Below are positions 8,436 through 16,418 of a stretch of 64,000 nt of DNA, one piece after another. How positions within the stretch are numbered: position 1 is the first letter of the stretch; each line of letters begins with the position of its first letter. The notes under the pieces were generated by a model. That model was not told the DNA's origin. It did not search any database and saw nothing but the letters and a program-made list of their open reading frames with translations. The stretch is taken from NCBI RefSeq assembly GCF_002911015.1, contig NZ_KZ626851.1:60647-124646 (forward strand), read 5' to 3'. The translations under genes were made by a program, and so were the position numbers. The stretch is from Streptomyces populi. GTDB taxonomy: Bacteria > Actinomycetota > Actinomycetes > Streptomycetales > Streptomycetaceae.

Positions 8436-9020
8436 TCAGCCGGCGCGGGTGCCGCTCCAGCCGTTTCCGAGCAGGTCGAAGACCCGGTCGAGGGCGGTGT
8501 CGGGGTCGCGGGACCCGCGGACGAGGACGGGCGCCTCCAGGGCGAAGTGGGCCAGCGCCCGGCAGCCCGGGTCGTCGGTGGCCAGTCCGGCGTCGTCGGC
8601 GATCGCCGCGGCCAGAGCGTGCTCGTGCCGCAGCCACATCCGGCGGGCGTACTCGCGCAGCGCCGGGGTGGTGTCGACCAGGCGCAGGAAGTCGTCGAAC
8701 CGGGGGTCGGTGTGGACCCGCCGGGAGTGTTCGCCCAGCAGCATCCGGTGCAGGGCCTCCGGGACGGACTGGCCGGCGGGGCGCTCGCGGACCGCTGCGA
8801 CCAGGGCCGCCTCACGGTCCACGTCCTGGTCGAAGACCAGTGCCTCCTTGCCGTCGGGGAAGTGCTTGAAGAGCGTCGTCACCGAGACGTCGGCCGCGTC
8901 GGCGATCTCGCGCACCCCGACCTCGTCGTAGCCCCGCTCGGTGAACAGCCGCAGGGCCGCGTCCGCGAGGGACTGGCGGGTGGCTGCCTTCTTGCGCTCT
9001 CGGCGCCCCATCTCGGTCAC
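8436..9020 (-). CDS. TetR-family repressor of adjacent monooxygenase
   Basis: 194 residues. The N-terminal TetR DNA-binding domain is plain: AALRLFTERGYDEVGVREIA, then ADVSVTTLFKHFPDGKEALV, ending in the F-K-H-F-x-x-K-E signature. The remainder is the all-helical ligand and dimer domain. The GTG start at 9020 has AAGGTGG about 5 bases upstream. It is transcribed away from an FAD monooxygenase with 129 bases between starts, the standard arrangement for a local repressor whose ligand is a substrate of the divergent enzyme. Confidence 0.92.
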   Translation of the reverse strand: MTEMGRRERKKAATRQSLADAALRLFTERGYDEVGVREIADAADVSVTTLFKHFPDGKEALVFDQDVDREAALVAAVRERPAGQSVPEALHRMLLGEHSRRVHTDPRFDDFLRLVDTTPALREYARRMWLRHEHALAAAIADDAGLATDDPGCRALAHFALEAPVLVRGSRDPDTALDRVFDLLGNGWSGTRAG

Positions 9021-9059
9021 CCGGCCACCTTACCGCGTTCATGGATCGACTCAGAAAGT

Positions 9060-9087
9060 TTAGCTGTTACGCTTTTTTAGCAGTTAC
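9060..9087. promoter_or_regulatory. Tandem operator-like repeats between TetR and monooxygenase
   Basis: TTAGCTGTTAC at 9060-9070 and TTAGCAGTTAC at 9077-9087 are direct copies with one mismatch and a 17-base period, in an unusually AT-rich island. They are the best candidates for the TetR operator controlling both divergent genes. Confidence 0.55.
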
Positions 9088-9149
9088 ACATAGACCGGCG
9101 TCGCCGCGACCCGTTCGCGACCCGCGCCGCCCAGGAGGGGAAGGTCCCG

Positions 9150-10385
9150 ATGACGAACAGCACACCCCGGATCTGCGTGGTCGGCGGCGGCCCCGCCGGC
9201 CTGACCTGCGCCCGTGTCCTGCAAGGGCACGGCATCGAGGTCACCGTGTACGACGCCGACGACTCCGTGGACTCCCGCGACCCCGGCGGCACGCTCGACC
9301 TGCACGCCGACTCCGGACAGATCGCCCTCGCGGACGCCGGGCTGCTCGACGCCTTCATGGCGCGGGCCCGGCCGGAGGGGCAGGCCAAGACCCGTCGCGA
9401 CCACCACGGCACGGTCCTGGCGGAGTTCACACCGGGCCCCGGCGACGAGGCCGCTCCGGAGATCGACCGCGGCCGGCTGCGCCGCCTGCTCTTCGACCAC
9501 CTGCGGCCCGGCACCGTCCGCTGGGGCCACCGGCTCGTCCGCGCGACCCGGACCGTCCACGGCGGGCACCGCCTGGAGTTCGCGGACGGCACCACCGTGG
9601 AGGCCGATCTGGTGATCGGCGCCGACGGGGCGTGGTCGAAGGTCCGCCCCCTGGTCAGCGACGCCACCCCGCGGCACCTGGGGGTCTGCTTCCTGGACGC
9701 CCGGTTCGACGAGGTCGACTCCCGTCACCCCGAGGTCGCCGGGATCGTCGGCGCCGGCCACATGTTCTCCAACGACAACGACGGCCGCGCGGTGATCCTG
9801 CAGCGCAACGGCGACGGCGTGGTCCGGGGCTACATCGCGTTCCGCGCCGCACCGGACTGGCACGTCGGGGCCGGCGTGGACCTCACCGACCGGGAGAGCA
9901 TCCGCTCCCACCTGACGCGGGAGTTCGGCCACTGGTCGGCGGTCATGCGCGCGTTGATCGTCCGCAACGACGGCGATTACGTGCCACGGTCCTTCCAGGC
10001 CCTGCCCGCCCCGCTCACCTGGGAACACGTGCCCGGGGTCACGCTGATCGGCGACGCGGCCCACCTGATGGCGCCCTTCGGCGGTCACGGCGCCAACCTC
10101 GCGATGCTGGACGGCGCGGAACTCGCACACGCCGTCAGCCGGGCGAGCGGTCCCGACCCGGCGACCGGCCTCGACGAGGCGGTCACCCGCTACGAGTCGG
10201 ACATGTTCGCCCGCTCCGGAGACCTGGCCGTGAGCTCGAACGAGGCCCTGCTGCAGTTCTTCGCCACCACCGACGTGCCGGACCTGCCGCCGGACCCCGA
10301 GCAGGAGCACCGGGACTACCTCGCCCGGGCGGAGGCCTACCGCCAGGAGCGGGCCCGGCGGGCGGACGAGCGCACCGATTCGTAA
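9150..10385 (+). CDS. FAD-dependent aromatic/TetX-like monooxygenase
   Basis: 411 residues, the usual size of class A flavin monooxygenases. The N-terminal dinucleotide-binding motif is VVGGGPAGLTCARVL, an internal DG motif is LVIGADGAWSKVR, and the second FAD motif is TLIGDAAHLMAPFGGHGANL. The overall pattern (GGTLDLHADSGQIAL) resembles the TetX/MabTetX branch, which hydroxylates planar aromatic compounds using NAD(P)H and O2. Ribosome site AGGAGGGG precedes the ATG. The divergent TetR gene probably controls it. Drug inactivation cannot be claimed from sequence alone. Confidence 0.9.
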   Translation: MTNSTPRICVVGGGPAGLTCARVLQGHGIEVTVYDADDSVDSRDPGGTLDLHADSGQIALADAGLLDAFMARARPEGQAKTRRDHHGTVLAEFTPGPGDEAAPEIDRGRLRRLLFDHLRPGTVRWGHRLVRATRTVHGGHRLEFADGTTVEADLVIGADGAWSKVRPLVSDATPRHLGVCFLDARFDEVDSRHPEVAGIVGAGHMFSNDNDGRAVILQRNGDGVVRGYIAFRAAPDWHVGAGVDLTDRESIRSHLTREFGHWSAVMRALIVRNDGDYVPRSFQALPAPLTWEHVPGVTLIGDAAHLMAPFGGHGANLAMLDGAELAHAVSRASGPDPATGLDEAVTRYESDMFARSGDLAVSSNEALLQFFATTDVPDLPPDPEQEHRDYLARAEAYRQERARRADERTDS

Positions 10386-10440
10386 GTCTTCGAGCGAGTG
10401 AGTGCCGAAGGGCCCGCGGTCCCGGAGGTGTCGACGTGGA

Positions 10441-10471
10441 AGGCCCGCAGCGAGCCGACGGCTGCGGGCCT
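10441..10471 (+). terminator. Stem-loop terminator after monooxygenase
   Basis: A perfect 11-bp stem: AGGCCCGCAGC at 10441-10451 pairs with GCTGCGGGCCT at 10461-10471 across a 9-base loop, 56 bases after the monooxygenase stop. Confidence 0.7.
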
Positions 10472-10482
10472 GCCCATGGTTG

Positions 10483-10536
10483 AGCCGTAGCCGTAGCCGT
10501 AGCCGTAGCCGTAGCCGTAGCCGTAGCCGTAGCCGG
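10483..10536. repeat. Hexanucleotide tandem repeat (AGCCGT)8
   Basis: Eight perfect consecutive copies of AGCCGT from 10483 to 10530, plus a ninth degenerate copy AGCCGG to 10536. It lies between genes, just after a terminator. Reading frames through it give Gly-Tyr or Arg-Ser repeats, but none belongs to a credible gene. Confidence 0.95.
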
Positions 10537-10808
10537 CCGGTGGCCGGCGCTGTGGTGGGCATCGACGACGGTGCCGACGCGGCCGGTGGTGTGCTCGAAA
10601 GCGCTCACGCGGTCGTGACACCCGGTTGCCCGACACCGGACTCGAACAGGGACCGGCTATGCGGGGACACGGACACAGCCTGCTTGACCTGCCGTATCGG
10701 CCCCTGCAAAGTCGGCATGCGGCACCGTGCCGGAGCCGCCGGATCCTGCCGACAGGCCTGCCCGGCGCGGGCGGAAGACCGTCCCGACATCCAGGAGCGA
10801 CTGATCCG

Positions 10809-11453
10809 ATGGTCCTCGACCTCCTCGTGATCGGTACAGCCATCACCCTGGGGCCCCTGCACAACAGCGCCTACATCCTGCTGCTCTCCTCACGGCGCGG
10901 GGTTCGCCAGGGCCTGGCGTTCCTCCTGTCGTGGCTGGCCAACCTGATCGCGGTCATCGCCTGTGTGATGCTGCTGACCGGCGGTCAGCCCCCGGACCTC
11001 CACACCACGCCCTCGACCGCCTCGATCGCCGCGAAGCTCGCCATCGGCGTGGCACTGGTGGTCTACGGCGCGTACCGGCACCGCCGGCCACCGCGCCCGC
11101 ACGGACCGCCGCGCTGGAGGGCTCGGATCGACGACGCGTCCCCGGCCACCGCGGCCGGCCTGGCGTGGGTGTTGCAGCCTTGGGCCCTGGTCGGAGCCGG
11201 TGCCGCCACTGCTGTCGACGCGAACCTCTCCACCGCCGCCGACTGGCTCGCGCTGACCGGCTACTGTCTGTTGGCCACGCTCAGTCTCATCGTCATGGAG
11301 GCGTACGCGCTCCGGGCCCCGGCGGCCGCGAACGCCCGGCTGAACGCCCTGCACGGCTGGATGGACCGACACCAGGAGCAGCTGATCGTCACGCTCTCGG
11401 TGCTCGTCGGACTGTGGCTGACGGCGCGCAGCATCTACGAACTCGTGACCTGA
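10809..11453 (+). CDS. GAP-family integral membrane protein
   Basis: 214 residues with about six membrane helices. The opening MVLDLLVIGTAITLGPLHNS, the Arg-rich loop (RRGVRQG) and the helix order match the GAP/Sap sulfolipid-1-addressing family (PF11139). Members are thought to export or place lipid conjugates, mainly by analogy with mycobacterial proteins. The ATG at 10809 has CAGGAG about 10 bases upstream; the longer frame before it is low in coding character. The gene is monocistronic. Confidence 0.75.
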   Translation: MVLDLLVIGTAITLGPLHNSAYILLLSSRRGVRQGLAFLLSWLANLIAVIACVMLLTGGQPPDLHTTPSTASIAAKLAIGVALVVYGAYRHRRPPRPHGPPRWRARIDDASPATAAGLAWVLQPWALVGAGAATAVDANLSTAADWLALTGYCLLATLSLIVMEAYALRAPAAANARLNALHGWMDRHQEQLIVTLSVLVGLWLTARSIYELVT

Positions 11454-11616
11454 CGCCGGACGGTGGGTACTTGGACCTCGCGCGGTCCAGGCCGTCGCCC
11501 ACACGCACGACCTCCCCCGCACCATGAGCGGAAGCACCCGCCACCCGCTCCGGTCTGCCCGCCCTCAGCCGTCCGACGTACGCGTCAGGTCAAAGCAGGC
11601 GGAGAACGCCGAGGGG

Positions 11617-11658
11617 TGACTCCCGAGGCCGGACCCGGCGGGCGGAGCCGGGGAGTCA
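11617..11658. terminator. Weak inverted repeat between convergent genes
   Basis: TGACTCCC at 11617-11624 pairs with GGGAGTCA at 11651-11658, overlapping the minus-strand stop codon at 11656. The loop is long but itself GC-rich, so this is a possible terminator only. Confidence 0.35.
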
Positions 11659-12381
11659 GGAGAGGTCCGACTCCACCTGAAGGGTGGCGATGCCACGGAT
11701 GGACGCGATCGATCCGGACGGGGCGAACGCGAGGAGGACGGCCGGGCGGGGGACGAGTTCGCCGTCCCAGCCCAGGCCTCCGTGTTCGTCCGCGTCCGCG
11801 AGGACGGCCGGGGTGATGTTCACCCGGTGGCCGGAACCCTGCCAGTACCAGGCGGTGAAGTCCTCGGTCAGGGGTCTGACCTGTAGATCGGCGACCTTCG
11901 TGTCGTCGATCGCCAGCAGGTCGTCCGTCCCCTCCTCGGGCACGGTGTCCGTGCAGGAGTCGGCGCTTTCGGCGTCCGGCGGACACAGGCGTGCGAGGTG
12001 ATAGGCGACCGAGTGCCCTCCCCTGGTCCCGCTGATCGACTCCAGCAGGGCGATCGCGGTGCGCGGCCGGGCCGGTGAGGGTGTCGCGGCGGTGGTTGTG
12101 CCGGTGTCCTTGCCCGCGGCCTTTTCCGTGGTGCCGGGTGCGACGGATCCCGACGCCGAGTCCGACGCCGAGTCCGAGGCCGAGGCCGACACGGGCGGTT
12201 TCGCGCTGTCCTGGCCACCACCGGAGGCCGTGCCTCCGGCCCCGGGCCCGCAGGCGGACAGCAGCGCGGCTACGACGACGGTTCCTGACAACAGAGTTCT
12301 GCGCACGGGACTTTCCGGGAGTAAGAGGATGCCGCTCGCCGGTCGGTCACGAGCCGCCTCAGCGTAGGGTTTCACGATCAT
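11656..12381 (-). CDS. Secreted lipoprotein with Ser/Ala/Asp linker
   Basis: 241 residues if started at the ATG at 12381. A hydrophobic segment ends in the lipobox LLSAC (Cys at about residue 44), then a low-complexity linker (SASASDSASDSASG) and a globular C-terminal part with two Cys (RLCPPDAESADSC). The in-frame GTG at 12306 would give a shorter, more conventional signal peptide but has only a weak ribosome site. The 12381 start has GGAGGAG upstream, displayed in a hairpin loop. It is the third gene of a same-strand run (14833 to 11656) of exported proteins. No enzyme family recognised. Confidence 0.7.
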   Translation of the reverse strand: MIVKPYAEAARDRPASGILLLPESPVRRTLLSGTVVVAALLSACGPGAGGTASGGGQDSAKPPVSASASDSASDSASGSVAPGTTEKAAGKDTGTTTAATPSPARPRTAIALLESISGTRGGHSVAYHLARLCPPDAESADSCTDTVPEEGTDDLLAIDDTKVADLQVRPLTEDFTAWYWQGSGHRVNITPAVLADADEHGGLGWDGELVPRPAVLLAFAPSGSIASIRGIATLQVESDLS

Positions 12382-12414
12382 CTTCACAACTCCTCCTTCA
12401 TTGTGAAGATGATC
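12376..12414 (-). promoter_or_regulatory. Perfect hairpin presenting the ribosome site of the lipoprotein gene
   Basis: GATCATCTTCACAA (12376-12389) and TTGTGAAGATGATC (12401-12414) are perfect 14-bp arms around an 11-base loop. On the mRNA strand the loop reads TGAAGGAGGAG, the Shine-Dalgarno, and the 3' arm contains both candidate start codons (GTG at 12387, ATG at 12381). It may be a translational control element, or a DNA operator for a dimeric regulator. Confidence 0.7.
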
Positions 12415-12479
12415 ACCGTCATTTCCTGACGCCGCAGGCCAGACCGAGAACGCCGACGCCTTGCCGCGCCCCCGGGCGG

Positions 12480-13931
12480 TCACGGACGCGGGGGCGACCT
12501 CCGCCCTCCCTGACGCTCCTTGACCACGACGCGTGCCGTGTTGTTCTCCGGGTGGGGGTCGTCCTCCTGGTACATCGTGGTGACGAAACCGGGCCGCAGG
12601 TCCCCTGATGCGTCGAGGCGGAACTCGAAGGCGTACCGCAGCTCTTTTCCGGCCGCGAGGAACTGCCCTGAGGTGCCCCCACAGCTGTAACCCCGCCCCT
12701 CGGATCCCCCGAGGCCGGGCTCCCTCGGGGGGTAGCCCTTGGGAAGCCGACCGGTCCTGTGTCCGAAGCAGGTGGGCGGGGCGTGGACGACGGTCACGCC
12801 CGGAGGCACGGACAGCCACAACGGACCGTAGTTGCCCAGCCCCTCTTTCTGGGTGCCCTCCCTGCTCCCGGGGCCCAGGTTGCGCACGGTGAACTCCGCC
12901 CGCACCACGTCGCCGGGCCTGCCCCGCAGGGTGGTCCCGGTGACGGCGAAGTCCGCCGTGTTGGCCACGCCGACAGCGGTGCGCAGCGGACGCCGGGCCT
13001 CTACGTCCGCGCGCAGGTGCGTGGTGGTGGAGGGCCGGGGGAGGGCCGTCAGCTCGCCGGGTCCGTCGCCCGTCCGTTCGTCGTCCAGGGGCAACGACCC
13101 GACGGCGTCGGTCGGCCACGCGCCCACTTCGTATCCGATGCTTTCCCGCAGGGCGTCGGCACTCGCCCGTACCGCCCCGAGGTCGAGGTCGTACGAGGAC
13201 AGCGGGGCGAAGGGGCCCTCCACCTCGCATTTCACCGTCGTCCGACGGGTCTCTTCGCGCACCCACGTGCAGTTGCGGAACCGCTCGGTGAGCGACAGGC
13301 CCGGTGAGAGCGTCAGCCGGACCTCGACCGAGGGGAGGGTGGTGCGGGTGAAGTTGGTGAAGCCGCCCGGCAACGGCAGCGTCCCGCCGGGAGCGAGCCG
13401 TTCACGGGTGCCCGCCGCCCGGTCGAACACCTGCCCGGCCTCTCGGACCAGCGTCGTGTACCGCTGCGTGCCGTGCGAGCCGTCTCCGGCGGAGGCCGTG
13501 ATCCGCACCTGGCGTGACAGGCCCGTGGCCGAGGTCTTCGGGTGACCGACGCGCACGGCGCCGACCCGGACGGGCGCGCCCCGCCGGACCGGGCCGATGC
13601 CGCGGCAGGAACCGATCAGATCGCCGTCGGGATCGCAGGGCACGTCCACGTCGTCCGAGACGGTTTTCAGGGCGGAGGCGTCGATCGTCACGGTGACGTC
13701 GGTGAGGGAGGCCCGTCCCACGTTGGACACCCAGATGCCGTTGGAGGAGGTGTCCTTGTCCATGGGGAACATCTCTTCCCGCGGTGTGTCGACGACCAGG
13801 ACCAGGGGACGGGTGACGGCGTCCGGCCGGGTGGTGCCCGCGTCGGTGGCTGTCGTGATCAGCAGGGCGCCGACCACCAGAGCCGTGCCGGCGAGCGTGA
13901 GGTGCCAGGGGCGCCGGGAGGCACGATTCAT
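12480..13931 (-). CDS. Secreted protein with CARDB/DUF11-like beta domains
   Basis: 483 residues from the ATG at 13931, which overlaps the upstream stop as ATGA. A basic N-terminus and hydrophobic segment (LTLAGTALVVGALLITTATD) form a signal peptide. The extracellular part is beta-rich, with several Cys pairs. Its last 150 residues (TTLRGRPGDVVRAEFTVRNL, then SVPPGVTVV, then EDDPHPENNTARVVV) closely parallel the neighbouring gene at 13928-14833, so the two are paralogues. This fold resembles conserved-repeat/CARDB domains of surface proteins. No sortase signal or catalytic motif seen. Confidence 0.75.
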   Translation of the reverse strand: MNRASRRPWHLTLAGTALVVGALLITTATDAGTTRPDAVTRPLVLVVDTPREEMFPMDKDTSSNGIWVSNVGRASLTDVTVTIDASALKTVSDDVDVPCDPDGDLIGSCRGIGPVRRGAPVRVGAVRVGHPKTSATGLSRQVRITASAGDGSHGTQRYTTLVREAGQVFDRAAGTRERLAPGGTLPLPGGFTNFTRTTLPSVEVRLTLSPGLSLTERFRNCTWVREETRRTTVKCEVEGPFAPLSSYDLDLGAVRASADALRESIGYEVGAWPTDAVGSLPLDDERTGDGPGELTALPRPSTTTHLRADVEARRPLRTAVGVANTADFAVTGTTLRGRPGDVVRAEFTVRNLGPGSREGTQKEGLGNYGPLWLSVPPGVTVVHAPPTCFGHRTGRLPKGYPPREPGLGGSEGRGYSCGGTSGQFLAAGKELRYAFEFRLDASGDLRPGFVTTMYQEDDPHPENNTARVVVKERQGGRRSPPRP

Positions 13932-14833
13932 CGGGACTCCCCCCGGAGGGTTCGTGAGGCCTCGGACCGGCGCCGCAGCCACAGCGCACCACCGCCCAGG
14001 GCCAGTGCCGCGACGATGCCGCCGCCGATGAAGGGGTGGGTGAAGGAGCCGCCGCTCCTCGGGGCCGACGGAACGGCCGGGGCGCCGACGATGTCGACCT
14101 CGATGGCGGCCGAGTCGTTCGACGGGTCGCTGTCGTCGAGGTGGACGGACGTCGATATCTCGATCCTGCCGGGTCTGTTGTCGGCCCGGTCGACGCGGAA
14201 CACGAAGGGGAAGTGCTCGAACTGCCCCGGGTACATGGTCAGGCCCTTGTCGAAACGGTTCTGCCAGCAGTAGTAGTGGGACGAGTTCGGGACGTCCTTG
14301 CCCTCGTGCCCCTCCTTCGTGCCCCGGCAGAAGTCGGGGACCTGGACGGCCGTCAGTCCGGGCGGCACCGTCAGGTCGACCACGACCGCCGTCTCGTTGT
14401 CCTCCTCGTCGTCGAAGACGGCCGGCGTGCCCGCGGGACCGTTGTTGACGAAGAAGAAGTCGGCCTTGACGTTGTCTCCCGGCTTGCCGCGCAGGGTCAC
14501 CTCGTTGACCGAGAGGTCGACGGAGCCGTCGACGTCCGGACGGGTCGACACCACGTCGTACGAAGCCGAAGCGGACCGGACGTACCGGTCCGCACGGTCA
14601 CGTTCGCCGAAGGCCGGCGGGCGGTCCGTGCCGTTGGTCGATCCGCCGGGCAGGCCGAACGTCGCCCCTGGAACCTCGGCGCCCCCGTCGACCGCCCGGC
14701 CGGAACGGGGACCGTCCTGCTCGGCGGCGGCGAGGTGCGGTGTCCCGAGGGCCAGCAGCAGACCGGCCACCAGGGACAGCGACCGGGCGCGAGCGGACGG
14801 CCGCCCGCGCCCGCGACTCTCTCGACAGGACAC
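13928..14833 (-). CDS. Membrane-anchored surface protein, paralogue of its neighbour
   Basis: 301 residues. Signal peptide (SLSLVAGLLLALGTPHLAAA), an extracellular domain with EVTLRGKPGDNVKADFFFVN and LTVPPGLTAVQVPDFCRG, and a C-terminal membrane helix (GGGIVAALALGGGALWL) followed by basic residues. This topology holds it to the outer face of the membrane. The extracellular domain matches the C-terminal half of the next gene. The GTG start has GGGAGGG just upstream. It is translationally coupled to the downstream paralogue by ATGA. Confidence 0.75.
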   Translation of the reverse strand: MSCRESRGRGRPSARARSLSLVAGLLLALGTPHLAAAEQDGPRSGRAVDGGAEVPGATFGLPGGSTNGTDRPPAFGERDRADRYVRSASASYDVVSTRPDVDGSVDLSVNEVTLRGKPGDNVKADFFFVNNGPAGTPAVFDDEEDNETAVVVDLTVPPGLTAVQVPDFCRGTKEGHEGKDVPNSSHYYCWQNRFDKGLTMYPGQFEHFPFVFRVDRADNRPGRIEISTSVHLDDSDPSNDSAAIEVDIVGAPAVPSAPRSGGSFTHPFIGGGIVAALALGGGALWLRRRSEASRTLRGESR

Positions 14834-15033
14834 GAACCCTCCCTACGTCGTGGAACGCCGGCGGGTCGACCCCGAGGGGCCGGCTCACCGGACCGGATGC
14901 TTGCACCATGAGATCGAGATCGTCGTACGAAGGTTGTACGGGCCCGGGCGGCGTCACGTCCGTCGACGACGTCCTGACCGAACGCCCCGGGCGCGGCACG
15001 GCCGCCCAACGGGTGAGGTCCTATGCTACGGAG

Positions 15034-15684
15034 ATGATCAAGCCCATTGAACTCGTCATATTCGACTGCGACGGGGTGCTGGTCGACAGCGAGCGCATCG
15101 CCGCACGTGTACAGGTCCTCCTCGGTGCGGAGTTGGGCTGGCCACTGACCGAGGGCGAGGTCGTGGACCGGTTCATCGGACGCTCGCACGCCGCCATCCG
15201 CGAGCAGGTCGCGGCTCGGCTCGGCGAGGACAGGGCCGTGATCTGGGCGGAGAGGTTCGAGCAGCTCCACCGCGAGGCCGTGGACGACGAGCTCACCCCG
15301 GTCGAGGGCCTGCCGGAAGCCCTCGAAGCGCTCACCCTGCCGACCTGCGTCGCCTCCAGCGGCACCCACGACAAGATGCGCCACACCCTCGGCCGCACCG
15401 GACTCTACGAACACTTCGCGGGCCGCATCTACAGCGCCACCGAGGTCTCCCACGGCAAGCCCGCCCCCGACCTGTTCCTGCACGCCGCCCGGCAGATGGG
15501 CGTCGATCCGGCGGCCTGCGCCGTGGTCGAGGACAGCCGGCCCGGCGTTCACGCCGCCCGGGCCGCCGGCATGCGATCTTTCGGCTACGCCGGCGGGCTG
15601 ACCCCGGCCGAACGCCTCGAAGGCCGAGGCACCACCGTCTTCCACGACATGCGCGAACTGCCGGCACTCATCGCGGAGCGGTAG
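15034..15684 (+). CDS. HAD-superfamily phosphatase, beta-phosphoglucomutase-like
   Basis: 216 residues, usual for HAD subfamily IA. Motif I is VIFDCDGVLVDSE with the nucleophile and general-acid Asp pair; motif II is CVASSGTHDK; motif III and IV are GKPAPDLFLHAA and VVEDSRPGVHAARAAGM. The helical cap lies between motifs I and II. It should hydrolyse a small phosphorylated metabolite (sugar phosphate or similar). The ATG at 15034 was chosen because the first beta strand begins five residues later; an in-frame GTG at 15013 is possible. It is monocistronic. Confidence 0.9.
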   Translation: MIKPIELVIFDCDGVLVDSERIAARVQVLLGAELGWPLTEGEVVDRFIGRSHAAIREQVAARLGEDRAVIWAERFEQLHREAVDDELTPVEGLPEALEALTLPTCVASSGTHDKMRHTLGRTGLYEHFAGRIYSATEVSHGKPAPDLFLHAARQMGVDPAACAVVEDSRPGVHAARAAGMRSFGYAGGLTPAERLEGRGTTVFHDMRELPALIAER

Positions 15685-15804
15685 CCGTCCCGCCATCCAC
15701 AAGAACCGACAGCCGCCCATCCCCTGCGAAGCAGGGCGGTCGGCACAGAGCCGGGGCGGTTGGCGGGCCGGTCTCCCGTGGGCCCGTGCTCGGAGACGTA
15801 CGCT

Positions 15805-16125
15805 TCACTTCCTGCGGACGACCGCGAGCGCCACCAGCATGCTCGTGAGCAAGAGGGAGGCCACGAGGGAAGCGAAGAACAGGGCCACGAGCCAGCCGGC
15901 GTTCGCGCCGACGAGCGTGCCGTCGGCGGAGGCGCAGGCCACTTCCGGCGGGAAGCTTCGCCGACGCAGGTCGCCGCAGGTGTTCGGCAGGTCGTCATTG
16001 ACGACGTACGCATTCGTCCAGCACAGCACCCAGCTGACGAGGAAGACGCCCAGCGAGGCCAAGGAGACGCCCCACAACGCGGTCGGGCGCTGGGCTGTCC
16101 TGGAGTCTGTCGGGGACGCGGCCAT
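15805..16125 (-). CDS. Small two-helix membrane protein
   Basis: 106 residues with membrane helices at about residues 18-38 and 76-98, separated by an extracytoplasmic loop with two Cys (NTCGDLRRR, VACASADG). It ends VVRRK. There is no strong ribosome site before the ATG at 16125, and a TTG at 16167 is an alternative, so the start is uncertain. It is followed upstream by an IS remnant. No family recognised. Confidence 0.6.
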   Translation of the reverse strand: MAASPTDSRTAQRPTALWGVSLASLGVFLVSWVLCWTNAYVVNDDLPNTCGDLRRRSFPPEVACASADGTLVGANAGWLVALFFASLVASLLLTSMLVALAVVRRK

Positions 16126-16169
16126 GACCGGGAGCGTACTGGAACAGCTTTGAACTTCGTTTTGCAAAG

Positions 16170-16290
16170 GTGCACTTGAACCGCCGAGGCATCTTGTTCG
16201 CCCACCGCGCCGTCGAACGCCTCATGCGCGACTTCGACATCAGCGGCGCGGTCCGCAGCAAGAAGACGATGCGGTCCACCGCGACGTCGG
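16170..16290 (+). pseudogene. IS3-type transposase (orfB) remnant
   Basis: The forward frame from 16170 reads LNRRGILFAHRAVERLMRD, then FDISGAVRSKKTMRSTATSG. The VERLMR and ISGAVR-KK pattern resembles the HTH_21 segment at the N-terminus of IS3-family orfB transposases. Beyond about 16290 the similarity stops and no DDE catalytic domain follows. GC3 is high within the fragment. It is most likely a decayed insertion sequence; a minus-strand reading of the same bases was considered less likely. Confidence 0.5.
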
Positions 16291-16418
16291 GGACACGCCT
16301 GACGTCCGGTGTCTCGTGCGCCATCCCGAGTGGGAGGAGACGGTGTTGCTCGCCGTCCGGCGCGTGGAAGTACTTCACCTTCACGAGCCGAGCGGCATGC
16401 GGCGTCAACCGGTGTCCG

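Noticed and set aside
9150..10385. Calling the FAD monooxygenase a tetracycline-inactivating enzyme
   Set aside because: The fold and motifs are shared by many aromatic hydroxylases; substrate cannot be told from the sequence.
10483..10536. Possible CRISPR or repeat-protein tract
   Set aside because: Units are six bases with no spacers, and no flanking gene reads through it in a credible frame.
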